Assembly (NCBI RefSeq): GCF_002631205.1
Contig: NZ_PDLO01000007.1
Span: 124,001 to 188,000, forward strand
Source: Neolewinella marina
GTDB lineage: Bacteria > Bacteroidota > Bacteroidia > Chitinophagales > Saprospiraceae
DNA: 64,000 bases
Reading direction: 5' to 3'
Below, one piece after another: positions 54,049-61,194 of this stretch (its first letter is position 1; each line of letters starts with the position of its first letter). Position numbers and translations under genes: made by a program. The notes below the pieces were generated by a model that made no database searches, was not told the origin of the DNA, and was given only the letters and a program-made list of their open reading frames with translations.

Positions 54049-55530
54049 CTACCGGAAGTCGATATCCTCGCCTCCAAACATATCGGCCAGGATGTCCCGG
54101 AAGTTCAGGCTGTTGTGGAGGGCCTCCTTATTAAGGACTTCCATTTCGGCCAGGCCCTGGAGTACCAGTTCCATGTAAAGGTAGGTTTCGGCGTCGGAGA
54201 GTTTGCGGTCGAGGTGACCGGTGACGAACTTCCGCAGTCCGGCTACCTGGTCGAGGGCCGCCTGGTATTCCTGGTTGCTGCCGTCGTTGAGCAATTCCAC
54301 CACGTTGCCGCCGCTGAAGTAGGCCCGGATAATGCCGTAGGGGTCGCTGTCCCCGCGGCCATCGGCGGCCACGTCGGAAGGATCGGGGAAGTGGGCGAGG
54401 AAAGAGGTCTTGATGGACTGTCCCAGCAGCTTCATGGCGACGCCGTAGGCGCCTTCCTGCTCTCCTTCGTAAACAAGCTCCACCTTGCCGGTGATGGCGG
54501 GCACCACGCCCCAGAAGTCGGTAATGCGGGCCACGGTATGCGCATCCCCGCTGAGCAGCGCCCGGCGCTCGGCGGTGGACACGAGATTTTCCAGGGCGGT
54601 GATGCTGAGGCGGGCGGATACGCCGGATTTTTCGTCGATGTATTCGCTGTCGCGGGCGGCAAAAGACAGTTGCTCGAGCATCACGTTCAGCAACTCCGGT
54701 ACCTCCACCCGTTCGCGCTGTTCATCGGCCAGGGTAGCTTCCTGGGCCGTGATGCTGCGGGCGATCTCCACCGTTTTGGGGTAGTGGGTGAGGATCTGGC
54801 TTTCGATGCGATCCTTCAGGGGGGTAATGATGCTGCCCCGGTTGGTGTAGTCTTCGGGGTTGGCGGTGAAGAGGAACTGGATATCCAGCGGCAACCGCAG
54901 TTTGAAGCCCCGGATCTGGATGTCGCCCTCCTGCAGGATATTGAACAGGGAGACTTGAATGCGCGCCTGCAGGTCGGGGAGTTCGTTGATCACGAAAATG
55001 CCCCGGTGGGCGCGGGGCACCAGTCCGTAGTGGATCACCCGCTCGTCGGCGTAGGTGAGCCGCAGGGTGGCCGCCTTGATGGGGTCCACGTCGCCGATCA
55101 GGTCGGCCACGGAGACGTCCGGCGTGGCCAGCTTCTCAACGTAGCGGTCGCTGCGGTGCCACCAGTCGATGGGGGTTTCGTCGCCCTTTTCCCGGATGAG
55201 GTCGGAGGCAAAGCGGCTGATCGGCGCCAGGGGGTCGTCGTTCAACTCACTGCCGGCCACCACGGGTACGTATTCGTCCAGCAGGTTCACCAGCAGGCGG
55301 GCGATGCGCGTCTTGGCCTGCCCGCGCAGTCCCAGCAGCAGTACGCTGTGGCGACTCAGGATCGCCCGCTGCATGTCGGGGAGCACGGTGTCGTCGAAGC
55401 CGATAATGCCGGGGAATACTTCTTCTTTATTACGGAGGCGCTGTATAAGGTTATCGCGTAATTCTTGCTTTACACTGCGGGGGGTGTAGCCGGACGCTTT
55501 CAGCTCACCGAGAGTTTTGGCCTGGGCCAT
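54049..55530 (-). CDS. Mg-chelatase subunit I-like AAA+ ATPase
   Basis: A 493-residue AAA+ protein of the BchI/ChlI/MoxR clade. Seen: Walker A-like GLRGQAKTR near residue 65, AHRGIFVINELPDL with the Walker B acid, LFTANPEDYTNRGSIITPLKDRI (sensor 1 and arginine finger region) and a C-terminal helical part. Relatives usually work with a VWA-domain partner on metal cofactor insertion or protein remodelling; no partner was found next to it, since the lactonase gene follows 24 bases downstream. ATG 55530 gives a sensible N-terminus; the frame extends to 55629. Confidence 0.85.
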   Translation of the reverse strand: MAQAKTLGELKASGYTPRSVKQELRDNLIQRLRNKEEVFPGIIGFDDTVLPDMQRAILSRHSVLLLGLRGQAKTRIARLLVNLLDEYVPVVAGSELNDDPLAPISRFASDLIREKGDETPIDWWHRSDRYVEKLATPDVSVADLIGDVDPIKAATLRLTYADERVIHYGLVPRAHRGIFVINELPDLQARIQVSLFNILQEGDIQIRGFKLRLPLDIQFLFTANPEDYTNRGSIITPLKDRIESQILTHYPKTVEIARSITAQEATLADEQRERVEVPELLNVMLEQLSFAARDSEYIDEKSGVSARLSITALENLVSTAERRALLSGDAHTVARITDFWGVVPAITGKVELVYEGEQEGAYGVAMKLLGQSIKTSFLAHFPDPSDVAADGRGDSDPYGIIRAYFSGGNVVELLNDGSNQEYQAALDQVAGLRKFVTGHLDRKLSDAETYLYMELVLQGLAEMEVLNKEALHNSLNFRDILADMFGGEDIDFR

Positions 55531-55693
55531 AGATGCTTGGTTGTCGTGGGGAAAACTGTTAAACGGCTGGCGCAGGGATTGGTTGTGAAGCCGCCGGGGC
55601 CGCTGGCGAAGCGGGGGAAAGCCAGGCATTAAGCCATTCGACTATCGAAAATTTCCGCAGAAAAATCGGCCTTACGACTGAACAAAAAAATTA

Positions 55694-55724
55694 TTGCCCA
55701 TTCTGGAAAAAATGCGTATATTAG
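55694..55724 (+). promoter_or_regulatory. Promoter before the 36-residue peptide gene
   Basis: TTG (55694-55696), 20 bases, TATATTAG (55717-55724): -33/-7 spacing as in Bacteroidota, with one mismatch in the -7 box. It would give a leader of about 30 bases. The surrounding region is AT-rich. Confidence 0.5.
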
Positions 55725-55759
55725 GTTGATTTTCAATCTGACTACTAAACTATCGCACT

Positions 55760-55870
55760 ATGGATATTTTCGCTTTAGCCCTGATCCTCATGCTGATCCT
55801 GGCTACCCTCTTCCTGATCGGTTACTCGATCTACCGCCTCGTATCCGGGTTCTCCAACCCCGTCCACTAA
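55760..55870 (+). CDS. 36-residue single-span membrane peptide
   Basis: ATG to TAA encodes 36 residues: a short N-terminus (MDIFALAL), one continuous hydrophobic helix (about 3-22), then YSIYRLVSGFSNPVH. A promoter-like sequence precedes it and two hairpins follow, so it looks like an independent transcription unit. No family is recognised. It is too short for routine gene finding; it could instead be the translated leader of a small RNA. Confidence 0.55.
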   Translation: MDIFALALILMLILATLFLIGYSIYRLVSGFSNPVH

Positions 55871-55893
55871 ACACGATCTATCGCAGCATCTCT

Positions 55894-55962
55894 ACTAAAC
55901 CGATTTAGTGTTATCAAACCGGGGATGGCCTTCGCTACCAGCGAATGGTCCATTCCCGGTTT
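55894..55962. terminator. Two consecutive hairpins after the small peptide gene
   Basis: First, ACTAAA-CCGA-TTTAGT (55894-55909), a perfect 6-base stem. Second, a 47-base near-perfect hairpin (55916-55962): AAACCGGG pairs with CCCGGTTT, the stem continues through GATGG/CCATT, and an inner TTCGC-TACCA-GCGAA closes it. The second is flanked by T-rich bases and lies between convergent genes, so it is probably a bidirectional terminator; a structured small RNA is the alternative. Confidence 0.6.
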
Positions 55963-56026
55963 GTCATTTGGGCAAGGATTTTCACGGGTGGCCCAGACGG
56001 TGACCATCCTGCCGGTTCAGCCACTT

Positions 56027-56566
56027 TCAGGATTCCCATTTAATTTCCTCTACCCCGGCGGTGTGCGCCAGGTAGCGGGCCAACACGAAAAGGTAGTCGC
56101 TCAGGCGGTTCAGGTAAACGATCACCGCGGTATCGGCTCCCTCGACTTCCACAACCCGGCGCTCGGCGCGGCGGCAGACGGTGCGTGAGAGGTGGGCGAA
56201 GCTGACGGGGGGACTCCCGCCGGGCAGGATGAAGTGGGTCATGGCGGGCAAGGTCTCGTCCATTTCGTCCATATACGCCTCCAGGTCACCCGCTGCGTTT
56301 TCCGGCACCCGGTAGGCGTGGTCGGGGCGATCGTCCGCCAGGGCGGCTCCCAGGGCGAACAGTTGCCGCTGCTGATCGAGGAGCTGGGCGCGGACGCGGG
56401 TTCCCGTTTCTCCATCGGGATCCAGGTGGTCCCTCAGGAGGCCGAGGCAGGCGTTCAACTCGTCGATGGTCCCGTAGGCTTCCACCCGGGGGTCGGCCTT
56501 GCTCACGCGGCGGCCGCTGAAGAGTCCGGTTTCTCCCCGGTCGCCGGTGCGGGTATAGATTTTCAT
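56027..56566 (-). CDS. ATP:cob(I)alamin adenosyltransferase, PduO type
   Basis: Makes adenosylcobalamin for B12-dependent enzymes such as methylmalonyl-CoA mutase. 179 residues, near the usual length. Seen: MKIYTRTGDRGETGLFSGRR with the ATP-binding Thr-Gly-Asp-x-Gly-Glu-Thr pattern, VEAYGTIDELNACLG, FILPGG near residue 130, and RTVCRRAERRVV with the conserved R-x-x-E-R. Its start overlaps the lpxD stop by 4 bases (ATGA), so it is the last gene of that operon. An unstructured 60-base gap separates it from the hairpins. Confidence 0.92.
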   Translation of the reverse strand: MKIYTRTGDRGETGLFSGRRVSKADPRVEAYGTIDELNACLGLLRDHLDPDGETGTRVRAQLLDQQRQLFALGAALADDRPDHAYRVPENAAGDLEAYMDEMDETLPAMTHFILPGGSPPVSFAHLSRTVCRRAERRVVEVEGADTAVIVYLNRLSDYLFVLARYLAHTAGVEEIKWES

Positions 56567-57594
56567 GGTTCGAGCTTTTTTTCCAGCCGCGCGATGCGCT
56601 TGTACAGCTCGGGCAGACGGGTGTGCAGCAGGGAGCTCTTGATCCAGTCGCGGTATCCAAAGGCGGGGGAGCCGGCCAGGGCCTGGTTCGGTTCGCGGAT
56701 GTGGCGGGCGATGCCCGACTGCGCCTGGATGTTGGTACCGTCGGCAATGGTCAGGTGACCAGCGAAGCCCACCTGTCCGCCGATGCGGCAGTTGGCCCCG
56801 ATCTTGGTCGATCCGGCCACGCCGGCCTGGGCCGCGATCACCGTATTGTTGCCGATCTCCACGTTGTGGCCGATCTGGATCAGGTTGTCGAGCTTCACGC
56901 CTTGACGGATCAGGGTAGAGCCCATGGTGGCCCGGTCGATGGTGGTATTCGAACCGATTTCCACGTGGTCTTCGATGATGACGTTGCCCACTTGGGGAAT
57001 CTTGCGGTAGTGATTGTCCCCGTCGGGCAGGAAGCCGAAGCCGTCGGCCCCGATGACCACGTTGGGGTGGAGCACGCAGTGGTTGCCGATTACGCAGTCG
57101 CGCAGGATGCGGGCCCCGGGGTAGATGGTACAGTGCTCGCCGATGCGCACGTTTGGCCCGATGAAGACCTGGTCCAACACCACGGTGCTGGCTCCGATCC
57201 GGGCCCCGCTGCTGATGACGGTAAACTTGCCCACCCGAACATCTTTGCCCAGCTGGGCGTCGTCTTCCACGCAGGCGTGCTGGCTTACCTGGCGGACGGT
57301 TTTGGTGGCCTCGTCCTGCTGGTAGATCTCCAGCAATCCGCGGACCGTCTCGTAGACGTTGTCGACCCGCAGCAGGGTAGTGGATAGCTCGTTTTTGGGC
57401 TGGAACTGGCGGCTGACGAGTACGGCGGCCGCCTCCGTTCCGTAGAGGTGGTGTTCGTAGGCCGGGTTGGCCAGGAAGGTGATCTGCCCCTGGCCGGCTT
57501 CCTCGATCCGGGCGGGTCCGGTAATCATCACGTCGGGGTCGCCCTCGAGGGCGGCTCCGATCATCTGGGCGAGGGCCGCGGCGGATATTTGCAT
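56563..57594 (-). CDS. lpxD: UDP-3-O-acylglucosamine N-acyltransferase LpxD
   Basis: Adds the N-linked acyl chain in lipid A synthesis. 343 residues: N-terminal uridine-binding domain (about 1-100; GQGQITFLANPAYEHHLY), then a left-handed beta-helix of hexapeptide repeats (about 105-300; VFIGPNVRIGEHCTIYPGARI) and a C-terminal helix. The catalytic His is in GFAGHLTIADG, and the GFGFLPDG region matches the family. It lies between a 94-residue conserved protein (18 bases upstream) and the cobalamin adenosyltransferase. Full lipid A genes are not nearby. Confidence 0.94.
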   Translation of the reverse strand: MQISAAALAQMIGAALEGDPDVMITGPARIEEAGQGQITFLANPAYEHHLYGTEAAAVLVSRQFQPKNELSTTLLRVDNVYETVRGLLEIYQQDEATKTVRQVSQHACVEDDAQLGKDVRVGKFTVISSGARIGASTVVLDQVFIGPNVRIGEHCTIYPGARILRDCVIGNHCVLHPNVVIGADGFGFLPDGDNHYRKIPQVGNVIIEDHVEIGSNTTIDRATMGSTLIRQGVKLDNLIQIGHNVEIGNNTVIAAQAGVAGSTKIGANCRIGGQVGFAGHLTIADGTNIQAQSGIARHIREPNQALAGSPAFGYRDWIKSSLLHTRLPELYKRIARLEKKLEP

Positions 57595-57612
57595 GAGGGT
57601 AAGGCTTAGGCG

Positions 57613-57897
57613 TTAAATGATGTTGGGCAGGCTGTCGGTCTCGTCGGCTGGCGGCGAGATGCGCTGCAGGACGTCCGCCTGAATGCGCTGCATTTCCTGA
57701 AACTGCCGGAGTACGGCCGCGCGGAAATTCTCGTCGACGTACGTCCGCAGGTGGCCCATGTTACTCAGCCGCTCTCCCTTGCGGAAGCGGTAGATCTGGG
57801 TGATCCCACCCAGTTCGAACTGCACCGGAAAGCGACCGTCGTTTTCGAATACGGTGATTTGCATCCGGGGGTCCGGCAGTCTACCGATGATGCGCAT
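57613..57897 (-). CDS. Small conserved hypothetical protein
   Basis: A 94-residue soluble protein starting MRIIGRLPDPRMQITVFEND; a later ATG (MQITVF) is also possible. A compact beta start (QITVFENDGRFPVQFELGG) is followed by a charged helix (YVDENFRAAVLRQFQEMQRIQADVLQ). No named family. It heads the lpxD operon, 19 bases behind a TACTTTTG box. An upstream extension to 57969 is not supported. Confidence 0.7.
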   Translation of the reverse strand: MRIIGRLPDPRMQITVFENDGRFPVQFELGGITQIYRFRKGERLSNMGHLRTYVDENFRAAVLRQFQEMQRIQADVLQRISPPADETDSLPNII

Positions 57898-57916
57898 GGT
57901 GGATAAGGGTTTCCGG

Positions 57917-57993
57917 CAAAAGTAGGGAATGCCGGAGCAAATCCGCCCGCCGGGCGGACGACTACCCAAAAGCCGGCCAATCCGTTACTTTTG
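57917..57993. promoter_or_regulatory. Divergent promoter pair
   Basis: Minus strand: TACTTTTG (57924-57917), exact -7 match, 19 bases before the small protein gene that heads the lpxD operon. Plus strand: TACTTTTG (57986-57993), exact match, 6 bases (CGGCCA) before the ATG of the RmlD-like gene. Both use the same box sequence, 61 bases apart. Confidence 0.6.
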
Positions 57994-57999
57994 CGGCCA

Positions 58000-58866
58000 A
58001 TGAATAGAATCATGATTACCGGTGCCGGCGGACAGCTCGGTCAGAAGCTGATCGGAGCCGCCAAAGCCGCACCCCACGACTGGCGCATTTTCGCCTATAA
58101 CCGTTCCACCCTCGACATTACCCGCCCCGAAGACATTCAGGCGGCCCTGGCGGAGGCCCGCCCCGACATTTGCTTCAACGCTGCGGCCTATACGGCGGTC
58201 GACCGCGCCGAGGCGGAGCCCGACAAGGCCCGCGCCATCAACGTAGAGGGCGCCGCCCGCCTGGCCGCCGCCTGCCACGAAGCCGGCGCGGCCTTCGTTC
58301 ATTTCAGCTCCGACTACGTATACGCCGACGGCTTTAACCGCCCCCTCCTGGAATCCGACCCCACCCTCGGCACCAGCGTTTACGCCCGTACCAAACTGGA
58401 AGGGGAGGCGGCCGTCATGGACGCCCACCCGGAAGCCTATATCATTCGCACGAGCTGGGTATACGCGGAGTACGGACAGAATTTCGTGCGCACCATGCTA
58501 CGCCTCGGCCGTGAGCGGCCTGAGCTGGGCATCGTCGCCGACCAGATCGGCTCTCCGACCTACGCCGCCGACCTGGCCGCCGCGGCCATGAAGCTGGCCA
58601 CCTCCGGCGAAGCGCCGGGTCTCTACAACTACGCCAACAGCGGGGTATGCTCCTGGTACGACCTGGCCAAGGCGGTCCACGAACTGGCGGGCATCGAATG
58701 CAACGTCCGGCCCATCACCACCAACCAGTATCCGACGCCGGCCAAGCGGCCTGCCTATAGCGTGCTGAATACCCAGAAGATGGCCGCCGTAGTAGGTACG
58801 CCACGCCACTGGCGGGCGGCCCTGACTGAGTGCATGGACAAGATCCGGGCCCGGGAAGCGGAATAG
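58000..58866 (+). CDS. rfbD: dTDP-4-dehydrorhamnose reductase family protein
   Basis: Reduces dTDP-4-keto-rhamnose to dTDP-rhamnose for surface polysaccharide. 288 residues of the extended SDR type. Seen: MITGAGGQLGQKL (cofactor), AAAYTAVDRAEAEPDKA, FSSDYVYADG, the catalytic YARTK in VYARTKLEGE, RTSWVYAEYGQNFVRTML and GSPTYAADLA. ATG 58000 is chosen over the upstream TTG, as the -7 box overlaps the extension. The other rhamnose genes (rfbA, B, C) are not in the window. The convergent argB gene ends 1 base after its stop. Confidence 0.9.
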   Translation: MNRIMITGAGGQLGQKLIGAAKAAPHDWRIFAYNRSTLDITRPEDIQAALAEARPDICFNAAAYTAVDRAEAEPDKARAINVEGAARLAAACHEAGAAFVHFSSDYVYADGFNRPLLESDPTLGTSVYARTKLEGEAAVMDAHPEAYIIRTSWVYAEYGQNFVRTMLRLGRERPELGIVADQIGSPTYAADLAAAAMKLATSGEAPGLYNYANSGVCSWYDLAKAVHELAGIECNVRPITTNQYPTPAKRPAYSVLNTQKMAAVVGTPRHWRAALTECMDKIRAREAE

Positions 58867-58867
58867 C

Positions 58868-59635
58868 CTAGGCTCCGTGGATCCGCGTGCCTTCTCCGGC
58901 CCGCAGGGCGCTGAGGCTACCGATCACGACCTCGCGGACTCCGGCGGCGATGGCCGCGAAGGCATTGTCCAGTTTGGGGATCATGCCGGCCGAAATCACC
59001 CCCTCCTCACGGTAGGCGGCGTAGGAGTCCGGGTTGAGCGTCCGGATCACTGAATCGTGGTCGTTGATGTCCCGGAGGACGCCCGGCAGTTCAAAGCAGT
59101 ATTGCAGGCTCACGTCGTGCTCCAGTGCCGCCATGGCCTTGGCCACCTCGTTGGCAATGGTATCGGCGTTGGTGTTGAGCAGCTGACCGTGGGCGTCGTG
59201 GGTGATGGGGCACAGCACAGGGCGCAGCCCCAGTCGTAGAAGTCCGTCCAGCAGGGGGGCGTTCACCCCCAGCACGTCGCCCGCGAAGCCGTAGTCGATG
59301 GCCCCCACCGGGCGCTTGCGGGCGAGGATGGCGTTGCCGTCCGCCCCGCTGAGGCCGATGGCGTTGCTGCCGCGGGCCTGCAGTTGGGCCACGATGTCCT
59401 TGTTGATGGACCCCGCGTAGACCATGGTTACGATTTCCAGGGTAGCGTGGTCGGTTACCCGCCGCCCGTCGACCATCACGGGCTGCCGCCCCATCTCGGT
59501 GATCAGCTGGTTGGCGCGGCGGCCCCCGCCGTGGACGAGGATGGCGGGCTCAACCTGGGCGGCGACGTAATCCAGCGCCTCGTGGAGGGTGGCCGGGTTG
59601 TTAATGACGTTGCCGCCAATCTTGTAAACAATCAT
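58868..59635 (-). CDS. argB: Acetylglutamate kinase
   Basis: Phosphorylates N-acetylglutamate (in Bacteroidota possibly N-succinylglutamate) in arginine synthesis. 255 residues of the amino acid kinase fold. Seen: VYKIGGNVINN at the N-terminus, LVHGGGRRANQLI, GSINKDIVAQLQ, NAIGLSGADGN, LLNTNADTIANEVA and GMIPKLDNAFAAIAAGV. It follows the TraB/GumN gene by 5 bases in the same direction; no other arg genes are adjacent. Confidence 0.93.
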   Translation of the reverse strand: MIVYKIGGNVINNPATLHEALDYVAAQVEPAILVHGGGRRANQLITEMGRQPVMVDGRRVTDHATLEIVTMVYAGSINKDIVAQLQARGSNAIGLSGADGNAILARKRPVGAIDYGFAGDVLGVNAPLLDGLLRLGLRPVLCPITHDAHGQLLNTNADTIANEVAKAMAALEHDVSLQYCFELPGVLRDINDHDSVIRTLNPDSYAAYREEGVISAGMIPKLDNAFAAIAAGVREVVIGSLSALRAGEGTRIHGA

Positions 59636-59640
59636 ACTGA

Positions 59641-60609
59641 TTAGTCGTAAACGGGTTCGACGGAAATCCCCTCGGCGCGCAGCAGGGCAATGACGCCGTG
59701 CTCACCCCCGAGGTGGCCGGCACCGACGGCGAACATGGCGGGACGGGACTCCAGAAATTCCAGGATCAGGGGTACCCAGTTCTGGTTGCGGCGGGTGACC
59801 AACAGCTCCTCAAAGTTGCCGTAGCCCTCGCTTTCGGAGGTGATGAGCTGCGACATCTCTGCCACGGCCCGCCGCTTGTACATGTCCACCATCTGCTGCA
59901 GCTGTCCATCGCCGCCTTCCAATTCCTGATTCATTTCGCTGGCGATGGTCTGGTAGAGCATCTCGGCCTGCACCGAGTAGGGGATGCTGTCGAAGATGCT
60001 GACCTGAAAGTCCATGGTCTCGAGGCCGCCAATCTCCTTGTCCGCGGCGCGGGCCACTTTGGTGAGTTCCGCCTCGTAGCTCTTCATGCCCCCGCTGGTT
60101 TCCTCTCCGCCGCCGAAAGGGTTACCCGTGGTCATGTCCTGGCCGACCATGGCCGAGAGGAACATTGGCTTCATATTGCGGAAGAGAAAGAAGGGCAGCC
60201 CGTTCTCCGTGAAGTAGTTGGCAATGCTGTCGTACTGGCTGGGGCGCAGCAGGTCTTCCAGGGTGGTGTCGTTGCGCATCGTAAGCTTGCCCATCAGCGC
60301 CATCATGGCCATGGGATCCTGCATCTCCCGGGGATCGATCTCGAAGAATATGGCATCGACGTCGTTGACCGCCCGCACGACCGACCCATCCAGGAAATAG
60401 TCGGCTTTGGGGATCATATGGATGGTGCCAAACAGATAGCTCGGGGCCGCGCCGCTTCGGGGCGTAATGCGCCACAGGAGGCTGGTGTCCTCGGTGGTAG
60501 GCACCTGGAAGGCCGCGTTAGCCGGGGCCTGCGCCTGGGCGAACAGACAGGGCTGCGGCAGGACCGCCGCCAGGGCGAGCAGGGAAAGCAGGGACAGGAG
60601 AGAACGCAT
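59641..60609 (-). CDS. TraB/GumN family protein, secreted
   Basis: A 322-residue exported protein (signal about 1-26). Seen: LLWRITPRSGAAPSYLFGTIHMIPKADYFL with the GTIH motif, ETMDFQ-like midsection, and FAVGAGHLGGEHGVIALL near the C-terminus, the GxxH pair typical of the TraB/GumN (Tiki-like) fold, whose animal members are metalloproteases. Function in bacteria is unproven. A perfect 21-base palindrome sits 13 bases before its start. Confidence 0.87.
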   Translation of the reverse strand: MRSLLSLLSLLALAAVLPQPCLFAQAQAPANAAFQVPTTEDTSLLWRITPRSGAAPSYLFGTIHMIPKADYFLDGSVVRAVNDVDAIFFEIDPREMQDPMAMMALMGKLTMRNDTTLEDLLRPSQYDSIANYFTENGLPFFLFRNMKPMFLSAMVGQDMTTGNPFGGGEETSGGMKSYEAELTKVARAADKEIGGLETMDFQVSIFDSIPYSVQAEMLYQTIASEMNQELEGGDGQLQQMVDMYKRRAVAEMSQLITSESEGYGNFEELLVTRRNQNWVPLILEFLESRPAMFAVGAGHLGGEHGVIALLRAEGISVEPVYD

Positions 60610-60622
60610 AGACAGGTATCAA

Positions 60623-60643
60623 GCGGCGGCAACTTGCCGCCGC
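60623..60643. promoter_or_regulatory. Perfect 21-base palindrome before the TraB/GumN gene
   Basis: GCGGCGGCAA and TTGCCGCCGC are perfect 10-base arms around a single C. It lies 13 bases upstream of the TraB/GumN start and 116 bases upstream of the DoxX promoter box, so it could be an operator serving one or both divergent genes, or a hairpin in the TraB/GumN leader. No second copy was noticed. Confidence 0.55.
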
Positions 60644-60758
60644 GAATAAAAAGCCTGGGCCCCGAAAAAGTTGCCGGCCGTCCGGGGGGCTTACCCCATC
60701 CGTCCGGGGCACCCGCGCGCCGCCGCAATCCTGGGGAAGGAATAGCCCGCCGGAGCCT

Positions 60759-60766
60759 TACCTTTG
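60759..60766 (+). promoter_or_regulatory. -7 promoter box directly before the DoxX gene
   Basis: TACCTTTG, an exact match to TAnnTTTG, ending 5 bases before the ATG (60772). A transcript from here would be leaderless. Confidence 0.55.
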
Positions 60767-60771
60767 CTGAA

Positions 60772-61194
60772 ATGCAAGACATCTTCGACCTGATCGGACG
60801 TATACTGCTGTCCTTCATCTTCTTCTTCGAGGCCTACGACTACTTTGCCTTCGAGCAACTGAACCGGGAGGCGATGACGATCTACGGGATGACGTGGAAC
60901 CAGGATTTCCTGCTCTACGGGGCCATCCTCCTGCTCTTTTTTGGCGGATTAATGGTCTTGCTCGGCTACCGCATGCGGCTCGGGGCCATCCTGCTGCTGG
61001 TGTACTGGGTACCCCTAACCTTCATCGTTCACGACTTCTGGGAGGAGGTGCCGAATACCGAAGCCTACCGGTTGCAGAGCCTTTTCTTCATGAAGAACCT
61101 GGCCATCATGGGCGGGCTGCTGCTGGCGGCTACCCACGTCAGCGGGCGGTACCGGCTGCGACGGCTGTTCGCAACCACCCGGGTGCGGGGCTAG
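60772..61194 (+). CDS. DoxX-like four-helix membrane protein
   Basis: A 140-residue inner membrane protein with four predicted helices (IGRILLSFIFFFEAYDYF; FLLYGAILLLFFGGLMVLLGY; GAILLLVYWVPLTFIVHDF; NLAIMGGLLLAATHV). Layout and the FHDFW-like segment before helix 4 match DoxX/DoxD proteins. Function unclear; some members act in redox or thiosulfate metabolism. ATG 60772 follows the promoter box; a long upstream extension of the frame is antisense to the TraB/GumN gene and not real. It overlaps the convergent hydratase gene by 4 bases. Confidence 0.83.
   Translation: MQDIFDLIGRILLSFIFFFEAYDYFAFEQLNREAMTIYGMTWNQDFLLYGAILLLFFGGLMVLLGYRMRLGAILLLVYWVPLTFIVHDFWEEVPNTEAYRLQSLFFMKNLAIMGGLLLAATHVSGRYRLRRLFATTRVRG

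Noticed and set aside
59698-60771. Upstream in-frame extension of the DoxX gene
   Set aside because: Runs antisense through the TraB/GumN gene; the promoter box at 60759-60766 and a normal first helix place the start at 60772.
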